The translations under genes were made by a program, and so were the position numbers. A stretch of 64,000 nt of DNA from JBAOHV01 sp037045265 (GTDB lineage: Bacteria > Actinomycetota > Acidimicrobiia > Acidimicrobiales > Microtrichaceae): positions 1 to 64,000 of the forward strand of contig JBAOHV010000026.1 of the NCBI GenBank assembly GCA_037045265.1. The letters are read 5' to 3'. Shown here in pieces: positions 28,156 to 35,855 of the stretch (position 1 is its first letter; every line of letters begins with the position of its first letter). The notes below the pieces were generated by a model. The model was not told the DNA's origin. It did not search any database and saw only the letters and a list, made by a program, of their open reading frames with translations.

Positions 28156-28877
28156 GTGAGCAGATTCTTCTTCATCGGTGGCCTGCACCGCAGCGGGACC
28201 ACCTCATCGCGAACGTGATGGGACAACACCCCGAGGTGGCGTCCCTGGTCGGGACCGGTGTCGCCGAGGACGAGGGCCAGCACCTGCAGTCGATCTACCC
28301 GACGGCCGGACGCCACGGTGGCTGGGGTCGGTTCGCCTTCCGTGACGGTGCCCGCCTCACCGAGGACTCGCCGCTCGTGTCGCCAGGGTCCGCTGCGAGC
28401 ATCGAGGCCGGTTGGGCGCCGTACTGGAGCGACCCGTCGGCGCCGTGGCGCTGCGAGAAGTCACCGCCCAACCTGCTCCAGCTGCGGTTCCTGAAGGCAC
28501 TTTGGCCCGATGCCGCCTTCCTGGTCGTGGTGCGCCACCCCGTGGCGGTCACCCTGGCGACGCGCAAGCAGATGCAGCGCTCCCGCAACCCGGTCCGCCG
28601 CTACTACCCGTCGCTGCGCGTCCTGCGTCACTGGGAGCGGGCGTACTCGCTGGCCCAGCCCGACATGGAGCAGGTGGGCGCGATCGTCGTGCGCTACGAG
28701 GACTTCATCGCGTCGCCGCGTGCGGAGGCCGACCGGATCTACGCCGCGCTGGGACTGGAGCCCTTCGCCGTGGAGGCCGACATCGACCCCACGGCGAACG
28801 ACCGCTACCTCAGGGCCTGGACGGGCTCGGACGAGTGGCGGTCCTACCCGTCGGCCCTGCGCTACGGCTACGCCTGA
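28156..28877 (+). CDS. Sulfotransferase family protein (one frameshift)
   Basis: About 240 residues. The N-terminus VSRFFFIGGLHRSGTT carries the PAPS 5'-phosphosulfate loop (GxxRSGTT); after a one-base deletion near 28205 the protein continues LIANVMGQHPEVASLVGTG. The 3'-phosphate-binding region reads AAFLVVVRHPVAVTLATRKQ, and the later motif is VVRYEDFIASP. These are the features of the P-loop sulfotransferase 1/3 families, which move sulfate from PAPS to a hydroxyl or amine of a lipid or glycan. The acceptor is unknown. It stands between ilvN and ilvC, an unusual place. Confidence 0.8.
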
Positions 28878-28889
28878 CCCAGCCGGGAC

Positions 28890-29652
28890 TCAGACGCAGG
28901 CGCTGATGGCGGCGTCGGAGATGGCCTGGATCTCCGGGGGAGCTCGCCGCTGGACGAGCCCAGCTCGACGAGCTGGCCCAGCGAGATCTGTCCCGACACC
29001 TGCTCGGCGGCGCACCGGGCCTGCTCCTGGGTGAGTCCGGCGGTCGAGAACGAGGTCACGAACAGCTCGGTGACGACCTCGCCGGGGATGCACCCCTCGA
29101 GCACCTCGGCGGTGACGTCCAGGTTGGCGTCCTCCGTGTCGACGGTCATGCCCTCGAGCGCCACGTCGCCCGTCCGTCCGTCGAGAGCGCTGCCCACGCA
29201 CTCCAGGACCGCGGCATCGGGCTCGGTCGAGGCACCGATCGACGAGTAGAACTCCGAGGCGATGTCCTCGGCCATGACGGATCCGGGGATGCAGTCGTTG
29301 AACGCGACCTGCACCGCGGTCAGCTGCGCCTCGGGCAGCTCGTCGAAGTCCGCGTCGGTGTCGTTGAGCGCGAGGGCCTCGTCCTCGCCGAGGGAGTCCA
29401 CGAGGGACGATCCGAAGCAGACGCCCTCGTCCTTGGTGACCCCGAGGTCGGCCACGGCGTCGTTGCCGATGGTGACTGCCGCCTCCGACACCGCCTCGGT
29501 GGTGGGGGCATCGGCGTCCTGCCCCGAGGAGGAGGAGTCGTCGCCGCCACCGCAGGCGGCCAGCACGACGCCGGCGAGCAGGGTGGCCGAGAGTGCAGCG
29601 GCGCGCGCCGGGTGCGACGCGTCCGTCGGTCGGGGAGCGTGGGGATCAGCAT
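28890..29652 (-). CDS. Acidic lipoprotein of unknown function (two frameshifts)
   Basis: Read from ATG 29652 (MLIPTLPDRRTRRTRRA), then after a shift near 29610 a lipobox VVLAACGGGDDSSSS. The mature part is very acidic and Ser/Asp-rich, with two similar halves: GNDAVADLGVTKDEGVCFGS ... FNDCIPGSVMAEDI and CVGSALDGRTGDVALEG ... LEGCIPGEVVTEL. The four Cys residues and the repeated CIPG suggest duplicated disulfide-bonded domains. A second shift near 28945 leads to the tail PPEIQAISDAAISACV. TATCGT lies 6 nt before the ATG. No family recognised; it faces the sulfotransferase. Confidence 0.6.
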
Positions 29653-29658
29653 CGTTCC

Positions 29659-29664
29659 ACGATA
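29659..29664 (-). promoter_or_regulatory. -10 element TATCGT of the acidic lipoprotein (leaderless)
   Basis: Minus strand, 6 nt before ATG 29652. It is back to back with the ilvC promoter TAGAAC at 29695-29700. Confidence 0.45.
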
Positions 29665-29706
29665 CGGGGTTCGCCCTGTTCTGCCTCTCTCGGCTAGAAC
29701 GAACCG

Positions 29707-30742
29707 ATGGCCAACGTGTACTACGAGAAGGACGCGGACCCGAGCATCATCGCCGGCCGCAAGGTTGCGGTGCTGGGCTACGGCTCGCAGGGACACGCCC
29801 ACGCGCTGAACCTGAAGGAGTCGGGTGTCGACGTGCGGGTGGGCCTGCGCGAGGGCAGCTCGTCCCGTGGCCAAGGCCGAGGAGGCCGGCCTGCGGGTCG
29901 CTCGACGTGCGCCGCGGCGTCCGCCGAGGCCGACGTCATCATGATGCTGCTGCCCGACACCGAGATCGGCCCGATCTACGACGCCGACGTGGCGCCGAAC
30001 CTGAACGACGGCGACGCGCTGCTCTTCGCCCACGGCTTCAACGTGCGGTTCGGCTACGTGAAGGCCCCCGAGCCGGCGTCGACGTGGCGATGGTCGCCCC
30101 GAAGGGCCCCGGTCACCTGGTGCGGCGCACCTACACCGAGGGCGGCGGCGTGCCCTGTCTGATCGCCGGTGTCCCAGGACGCCACGGGTGGCGCCAAGGC
30201 GCTGGCGCTGTCCTACGCGGATGCCATCGGTGGCAGCCGCGCCGGCGTGCTCGAGACCACCTTCGAGGAGGAGACCGAGACCGACCTGTTCGGGGAGCAG
30301 GTCGTGCTCTGCGGCGGCCTGACGGCGCTGGTCCAGGCCGGCTTCGAGACGCTGGTCGAGGCTGGGCTACCAGCCCGAGTCGGCCTACTTCGAGTGCCTC
30401 CACGAGCTGAAGCTCATCGTCGACCTGATGTACGAGCAGGGCATCGCCGGCATGCGCTACTCCATCTCGACCACCGCCGAGTACGGCGACCTCACCCGCG
30501 GCCCCCGCGTGATCAACGCAGCGGTGAAGGCGGAGATGAAGAAGATCCTGGGCGAGATCCAGTCCGGCGAGTTCGCGACCGAGTTCGTCGGCGAGGTCCA
30601 GGCCGGCGGCGCCAACTTCAACGCGCTGCGCGAGCAGGGCAAGGCGCACCAGATCGAGCAGGTCGGTGCGGAGCTGCGCTCGATGATGCCGTGGATCTCG
30701 GCGGGCAAGGTCAAGGTCGAGGACATCTCGGGCGGCGACTGA
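29707..30742 (+). CDS. ilvC: Ketol-acid reductoisomerase, class I (several indels)
   Basis: IlvC rearranges and reduces acetolactate with NADPH and Mg. Rossmann motif: VAVLGYGSQGHAHALNLKES; then DVIMMLLPDTEIGPIYD, ALLFAHGFNVRFGYV, the metal-binding Glu/Asp stretch TFEEETETDLFGEQVVLCGG and HELKLIVDLMYEQGIAGMRY near the C-terminus. About 345 residues, the size of the short class I enzyme. The breaks lie near 29870, 30080, 30165 and 30365; the last 370 bases are clean. It follows TAGAAC by 6 nt. It completes the parallel valine/isoleucine pathway with ilvB, ilvN and ilvD. Confidence 0.93.
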
Positions 30743-30775
30743 CCGACCTGGGTCGATCAGTGCCAGCCTGAAGAC

Positions 30776-31611
30776 GTGATCGTCGCCGCGCCCGCCTCGT
30801 CAGCGAACCTCGGTCCAGGGTTCGACTGCCTGGGCCTGGCGGTGGAGCTGCCGTTCGAGCTCGCCGCGCACGCCAGCCCCGGCGCGGGGTGGTTGTCCGC
30901 GGAGCCGGGCCATCCCGCCACCGTCGCGTTCGTGGCCGCGGGAGGTGACCCCGACGCCGCCCTGTGGTGGCGCAGCCCCATCCCACCGGGCCGCGGGTTG
31001 GGCTTCTCCGGCGCGGCCCGCGTCGCTGGGCGCCTACCTCGCCGCCCGCCTCGACGACCTCGGCCATGCCGACGGGGCCGAGGCGGCGCTGCTGGTCGCC
31101 GCCGACCTGGAGGGGCACGCCGACAACGCCGCCGCGTCGGCCCTGGGCGGGTTCACGGTGGCCGCAGGCGGGCGGGCCGTCTCGCTGGACGATGCCGGCC
31201 GGGATCGAGCTGCTGGTGTGGTGGCCGGAGTCGTCCACCTCGACCGATGCATCGCGCCGGGTCCTGCCCGACGCGGTGCCCCTGGCGGACGCGGCGTTCT
31301 CGATCGCCAGGGCGGCGATGTGGGTCGCCGCCGTGGCGCAGGGCGACCTCGGCCTGCTCCGCGAGGCCAGCCAGGATCGTGTCCACCAACCGGGCCGCCT
31401 GGCCGCCCGGCCCGACACCGCGGCGGTCCTCGAGCACCTGCTCGGTGACGAATCGGTGCTGGCCGCGTGGCTGTCGGGTTCGGGCCCGACCGTGGCCGCG
31501 CTGGTGCCGGCGGACGCCGACACCTCGGGGCTGGCAGCGGGACTGCCGTCGGCCGGGCGGACCCGTCGGCTGGCGGTGGCCCCGAACGGGGTGAGGGTCG
31601 TCAACCCCTAA
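30776..31611 (+). CDS. thrB: Homoserine kinase (frame-interrupted)
   Basis: GHMP-family kinase that phosphorylates homoserine on the way to threonine. Motif 1 is VAAPASSANLGPGFDCLGLA, motif 2 (ATP loop) PIPPGRGLGFSGAARVA, where the usual GLGSS appears as GLGFS, and motif 3 GSGPTVAALVPAD near the C-terminus; AFSIARAAMWVAAVAQGD and EASQDRVHQP are typical of ThrB. Shifts fall near 31020, 31200 and 31375. CAGCCT lies 6 nt before GTG 30776. Threonine is the precursor of isoleucine, so the place after ilvC makes sense; metY, which also uses the homoserine branch, follows. Confidence 0.85.
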
Positions 31612-31620
31612 AGCTGACCT

Positions 31621-31649
31621 TGTTGGTCGGGTATTGGTCGCCTAGGGTG
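31621..31649 (+). promoter_or_regulatory. Promoter of metY
   Basis: TTGTTG (31621-31626), a 17-nt spacer and TAGGGT (31644-31649) give a full sigma-70-type promoter about 55 nt before the ATG. Two copies of TTGGTCG, 12 nt apart (31624 and 31636), overlap the spacer and could be an operator. The leader shows no SAM riboswitch that I can recognise. Confidence 0.5.
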
Positions 31650-31703
31650 TCGCCCGCGCGGCGTCCGATCCGCGTGGCCGCGCAACGCGAACGAGGAGCA
31701 CAG

Positions 31704-33015
31704 ATGAGCGAGCAGTGGGGTTTCGACACCCGCCAGATCCACGCCGGCGCCGAGCCGGACCCGACGACGGGCGCGCGAGCCACGCCGATCTACCAGACCA
31801 CGGCGTACCAGTTCCGTGACAGCGACCATGCGGCGAACCTGTTCGCGCTGGCCGAGATCGGCAACATCTACACCCGCATCATGAACCCGACCCAGGGCGT
31901 GCTCGAGGCCCGGATCGCCTCGCTCGAGGGTGCTCCCGACACCGCGGTCGGGCTGCCCGGCGCGCTGGTGGTCAGCTCCGGCCAGGCGGCGGAGACCTTC
32001 GCCATCCTCAACCTCGCCGAGGCCGGCAGCCACATCGTGTCGGCGGCGTCGTTGTACGGCGGCACCTACAACCTGTTCCACTACACGCTGCCGAAGCTCG
32101 GCATCGAGGTCAGCTTCGTCGAGGATCCCGACGACCTCGACGAGTGGGCCGCAGCGGTGCGTCCCAACACCAAGGCCTTCTACGCGGAGTCCATCGGCAA
32201 CCCGCGCAACGACATCCTCGACATCGCCGCGGTCGCCGAGCTGGCACACGCGAACGGCGTCCCGCTCATCGTCGACAACACCGTCGCCACGCCGTACCTG
32301 ATCAACCCGCTGGCCCACGGCGCCGACATCGTCGTGCACTCCGCGACCAAGTTCCTCGGCGGCCACGGCACCGCGATCGCCGGCGCCATCGTCGACGGCG
32401 GCTCGTTCGACTTCTCCCAGAACGACAAGTTCCCGCAGTTCACCGACCCCGATCCGAGCTACCACGGCCTGGCCTACTGGCCGGCGCTGGGCGCGGGGTC
32501 CTACATCGTCAAGGCGCGCGTGCAGCTGCTGCGTGACATCGGTGCCGCCATCTCGCCGTTCAACGCCTTCCTGGTCCTGCAGGGGGTCGAGACGCTGTCG
32601 CTGCGCATGGACCGCCACGTCGCCAACGCGCAGGCAGTGGCGGAGTACCTCGAGGCCCACGACCAGGTCGAGTCGGTCAACTACGCCGGGCTGAGCTCGA
32701 ACCGGTGGCACGACCGTGTGGCGCGGTACACCCCGAAGGGCGCCGGGTCGGTGCCGTCGTTCGTGCTGAAGGGCGGCCGTGAGGCCGGCAAGAAGTTCGT
32801 CGAGGCGCTGGAGCTGCACAGCCACCTGGCCAACATCGGCGACGTGCGGTCGCTGGTCATCCACCCGGCATCCACGACCCACAGCCAGCTGACCGGCGAC
32901 GAGCAGGAGTTCTCAGGGCGTCAACCCGGGGCTGATCCGCCTCTCGGTCGGGCTGGAGTCGATCGAGGACATCCTGGCCGACCTCGACACGGGCTTCGCC
33001 GCAGCAGCGGGCTGA
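31704..33015 (+). CDS. metY: O-acetylhomoserine sulfhydrylase (one frameshift near the end)
   Basis: PLP enzyme of the Cys/Met metabolism family that makes homocysteine from O-acetylhomoserine and sulfide. It begins MSEQWGFDTRQIHAGAEPDP and TPIYQTTAYQFRDSDHAA, with YTRIMNPTQGVLEARIASLE, the phosphate loop VSSGQAAETFAILN and the PLP Lys in VVHSATKFLGGHGTAIAG. The long insert around KFPQFTDPDPSYHGLAYW marks MetY rather than MetB/MetZ. One extra base near 32915 shifts the last 33 residues, which otherwise read GVNPGLIRLSVGLESIEDIL. GAGGAG precedes the ATG by 6 nt. Confidence 0.92.
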
Positions 33016-33035
33016 GCCAGCTCGGCGGCGAGCCG

Positions 33036-33323
33036 TCAGTCGTCGATGACGACCGACGGCTCGCCGTCGCGCACGGTGATCGTGGCGGGCATCCCGATGA
33101 GGTCGATCTCGTCGCCCAGCGGGACGCCCGTCACGATCGTCACCACCAGTCCCTTCGACACACCGGCGACCACGGTCAGGTCGAGTCGTTGGGTGGGTCG
33201 GCCGAGGTCGTCGGTGCCGTCGTGGGCGTCGATCACCAGCGCGTCGTGGGCGCCATCGGGGAGGGCGGCGCCGTCGTGGGCAGGCGCCGCGGCGTCGTCG
33301 GTGGGGGAGCCCGGATCGGTCAC
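33036..33323 (-). CDS. Small acidic protein of unknown function
   Basis: 95 residues, intact. Pro/Ala/Asp-rich N-terminus (TDPGSPTDDAAAPAHDGAAL) and a beta-rich C-terminus (LTVVAGVSKGLVVTIVTGVP, ITVRDGEPSVVIDD). No signal peptide or membrane helix. TAGCAT lies 6 nt before GTG 33323, consistent with a real, leaderless gene. It is convergent with metY. No family recognised. Confidence 0.55.
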   Translation of the reverse strand: MTDPGSPTDDAAAPAHDGAALPDGAHDALVIDAHDGTDDLGRPTQRLDLTVVAGVSKGLVVTIVTGVPLGDEIDLIGMPATITVRDGEPSVVIDD

Positions 33324-33329
33324 GACGAC

Positions 33330-33335
33330 ATGCTA
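33330..33335 (-). promoter_or_regulatory. -10 element TAGCAT of the small acidic protein
   Basis: Minus strand, 6 nt before GTG 33323. Confidence 0.45.
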
Positions 33336-33396
33336 CGACCGCGGCCCGCGCCCGCTGACATTGCGGTGGGCGCGCCACCCCACCAGAGTGGTCGCC

Positions 33397-33954
33397 GTGA
33401 ACACACCCCCGCTTCCCGGCAGCGGGCGACCGTCTGGCGTCCCGTACCCCCCGTCCACCCCGATGCACCGCGACGACCTCCCCGACCGTGGACGCCTCGG
33501 CGCCCCCGGGGCCTGGGGGTCACGAGCAGCCGCGCGGATCCTCGACCTGGTCATCGTCCTCATCCCGATGAACGTGATCGCGCTGGCCCTCGGCGATCGG
33601 AGCGACTCCGGGGTCGAGGCGCCACTGTGGGTCCGGCTGATCTTCCCCGTGACCTTCGTGGTCTACGAGACGGTGCTCATCAGCCGCAACGGTCGGACGA
33701 TCGGCAAGATGCTGTTCCGCACCACCGCGGTCGAGTGGACCACGGGCGAGCTGCCGACCCCGAGGGAGGCCTTCCTGCGGGCCATCGTGCCGGGCATCTG
33801 GTACTTCCTGTACCTGCTGGGCGGCCCCTTCAGCCTGCTGTTCTTCCTGCCGCCGGTGATCTACCTGACCTCCGTCGCCGACACCCTCTACCGCGGCATC
33901 CACGACAAGGTGGCCAACACGATCGTGCTGGCCACCCCTCGGTCCGAGATCTGA
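33397..33954 (+). CDS. RDD-family membrane protein
   Basis: 185 residues. A Pro-rich tail leads to GSRAAARILDLVIVLIPMNV, the RDD signature (A-x-R-x-x-D in the first helix); a second helix LIFPVTFVVYETVLIS is followed by the conserved NGRTIGKMLFRTTAVEW, then GIWYFLYLLGGPFSLLFFLP with DTLYRGIHDKVANTIV, the motif that ends RDD domains. RDD proteins are small multi-pass proteins; some act as Na/H antiporters, but for most the role is unknown. The start GTG 33397 avoids antisense overlap with the preceding gene. Convergent with amt. Confidence 0.75.
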   Translation: MNTPPLPGSGRPSGVPYPPSTPMHRDDLPDRGRLGAPGAWGSRAAARILDLVIVLIPMNVIALALGDRSDSGVEAPLWVRLIFPVTFVVYETVLISRNGRTIGKMLFRTTAVEWTTGELPTPREAFLRAIVPGIWYFLYLLGGPFSLLFFLPPVIYLTSVADTLYRGIHDKVANTIVLATPRSEI

Positions 33955-33990
33955 CGGTCCACGTCACGGCCGAAGCCGGCCGGACATGAT

Positions 33991-34024
33991 GGTGCCCGCC
34001 CCCCGGGCCGGGAGGGCGGGCACC
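33991..34024. terminator. Hairpin between RDD gene and amt
   Basis: GGTGCCCGCCCCC and GAGGGCGGGCACC (12 of 13 paired) enclose 8 nt. It lies between two convergent genes and can end both transcripts; no T-run. Confidence 0.65.
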
Positions 34025-34065
34025 GATCGTGGTGAGTCACGGAGGGGCCGGAGCCCCGGCCGGGC

Positions 34066-35637
34066 TCAGGACTTGCCGGCAGCGACCTCTTCCTGCTGTG
34101 CCTTGGGCAGGGTCTCGAGGACGATGTCGTCGAGGGAGAAGGAGGCATCGCCGGGGTAGGCGGTGACGCCCATCTCCGGGTAGTCCAGGCCGACCAGCTC
34201 GTCCTCGACCGAGGAGCGGATGCCGCCCTTGGTCACGGCGGACTGGATCTTGAAGAAGGCGAAGGCGATGCCGAACATCACGGTCCAGATCACCACGACG
34301 GCGATGGCCTGTGCGATGAGCTGCTTCCCGCCGAGGGAGACGTCGTAGAAGATGCCCGTGACGCCCTTGTCGGCGGTGAGGTCGGTCTCGGTGACGTTCC
34401 AGAGGCCGCCGTACTCGCCGTTGGCGAACAGGCCGACGGCCAGGGCGCCGAAGGAGCCGCAGATGCCGTGCACGGCGACTGCGCCGACCGGGTCGTCGAT
34501 GCCGCGCTTCTCGATGAAGAGCACCGCCTCGACGACCAGGATGCCGGCGATGGCGCCGATGATGGCGGCGACCCAGGTGTCCACGAACGCACACGGTGCG
34601 GTGATGGCGACGAGGCCGGCCAGCATGCCGTTGGCGATCATCGCCGGGTCGGGCTTACCGAGGCGCTTCATCACGTAGAACATGCACGAGACGAGGCCGA
34701 AGGCCGCTGCGATGCCGGTGTTGACCGCTGCGACGGTGAAGCGCACGTCGGTGGCGGCGAAGGTCGAGGCGGCGTTGAAGCCGAACCAGCCGAACAGCAG
34801 GATGAAGACACCCAGCATGGCCATCGGGATGTTGTGGCCGGGCAGGGCACGGGGCTTGCCGTCCTTGCCGTACTTGCCGATGCGTGGGCCGAGCACGATC
34901 GCACCGGCGAGCGCAGCGGCACCGCCCGTGGCGTGCACGATGCCGGAACCGGCGAAGTCGACGTAGCCGAAGCCCAGGTCGAGGCTGTTGCCGAGCTGCG
35001 AGAGCCAGCCACCACCCCAGGTCCAGGCGCCGAACAGCGGGTAGTAGATGGCGCCGCAGAACAGGCCCCAGCCGATGAAGCTCTTGAACTTCCAGCGCTC
35101 TGCCATCGAACCGGTGGGGATCGTGGCGGTGGTGTCCATGAAGGCCACCATGTAGAGGAAGAACGCAGCGACGGAGGGCAGCAGCGCGGTCGGGATGTCG
35201 CTCAGGGCGAATGCATCCCACGACCACCACGCGAAGGTCCAGCTGCCGCTGCCGATCAGGCTGCTGCCGAGGGCGGTGTCGAAGCCGAAGTAGCCGGCAT
35301 AGCTGTAGCCGCCGAACATGAGCGGGAAGCCGATGAAGAAGAAGCCGACGAACCCCAGGCCGAAGATCGCCAGGTTCGTCGTCACCACGTGGGCTGCGTG
35401 CTTCGAGCGGCAGAAGCCGGTCTCGACCATCGCGAAGCCGGCCTGCATGAAGATCACCAGGGCGGCACCGATGATGATCCACAACAGGTTGAGGCCGAAG
35501 CCATCGACGGCCGACGGCACGGCTGCTGCCGGGTCGAAGACCGGCGCATCCTGTGCCATCGCGATGGCGGGTGTGGCCAACACCGTTCCAGCTACGACCA
35601 AGCCGGCCAGCAGCTTCGCCTTGCGGTTTCTGAGCAC
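34066..35637 (-). CDS. amt: Ammonium transporter Amt
   Basis: 523 residues, intact. A cleavable signal (VLRNRKAKLLAGLVVAGTVL, AMAQ) precedes eleven membrane helices. Family motifs: LVIFMQAGFAMVETGFCRSK, DTTATIPTGSMAERWKF, the pore-region FAGSGIVHATGGAAALAGAI with the first pore His and the second His in VGAVAVHGICGSFGALAVG, and FGWFGFNAAS. Its C-terminal tail of about 50 residues (SVEDELVGLDYPEMGVTAYP) has the conserved G-x-D-x-x-E-x-G-x-x-A-Y regulatory helix. No glnK/glnB gene is adjacent, which is unusual. AGGAGG lies 8 nt before GTG 35637. Confidence 0.93.
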   Translation of the reverse strand: MLRNRKAKLLAGLVVAGTVLATPAIAMAQDAPVFDPAAAVPSAVDGFGLNLLWIIIGAALVIFMQAGFAMVETGFCRSKHAAHVVTTNLAIFGLGFVGFFFIGFPLMFGGYSYAGYFGFDTALGSSLIGSGSWTFAWWSWDAFALSDIPTALLPSVAAFFLYMVAFMDTTATIPTGSMAERWKFKSFIGWGLFCGAIYYPLFGAWTWGGGWLSQLGNSLDLGFGYVDFAGSGIVHATGGAAALAGAIVLGPRIGKYGKDGKPRALPGHNIPMAMLGVFILLFGWFGFNAASTFAATDVRFTVAAVNTGIAAAFGLVSCMFYVMKRLGKPDPAMIANGMLAGLVAITAPCAFVDTWVAAIIGAIAGILVVEAVLFIEKRGIDDPVGAVAVHGICGSFGALAVGLFANGEYGGLWNVTETDLTADKGVTGIFYDVSLGGKQLIAQAIAVVVIWTVMFGIAFAFFKIQSAVTKGGIRSSVEDELVGLDYPEMGVTAYPGDASFSLDDIVLETLPKAQQEEVAAGKS

Positions 35638-35772
35638 CAGGGTGTCCTCCTGAACTGTGGAATCCGACGTTGTGCAGCCGGTTCGCCCGAAAGACCGCTC
35701 CATGGGCCGGAGCGGCCACCCCGGATCGCGACCTGTCGGTCACGAGGGGATGCCGCACCGTATGGAGCGCCT

Positions 35773-35811
35773 GTTTCGTCGGTGTTTCCAAGAACGCAAC
35801 CTGATGTGAAC
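35773..35811 (-). promoter_or_regulatory. Possible nitrogen-regulator (GlnR-type) site upstream of amt
   Basis: On the minus strand GAAAC occurs at 35784-35788 and 35773-35777 exactly 11 nt apart, and a TTCAC (35810-35806) lies two further 11-nt steps upstream. Known actinobacterial GlnR sites are gTnAC and GAAAC boxes at 11-nt steps. The box at 35795-35799 does not match, so three of four positions fit. Confidence 0.4.
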
Positions 35812-35855
35812 CGCGCACAGCGTGGGGCTCGACCCACGGCGCGGCGCCGACGGAC

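Noticed and set aside
25750..30742. Reading ilvB to ilvC as one operon
   Set aside because: A minus-strand lipoprotein lies between the sulfotransferase and ilvC, and ilvC has its own -10 (TAGAAC), so ilvC is a separate unit.
31612..31703. SAM riboswitch before metY
   Set aside because: The leader after the promoter is only about 50 nt and shows none of the paired regions of SAM-I, SAM-II or SAM-IV elements.
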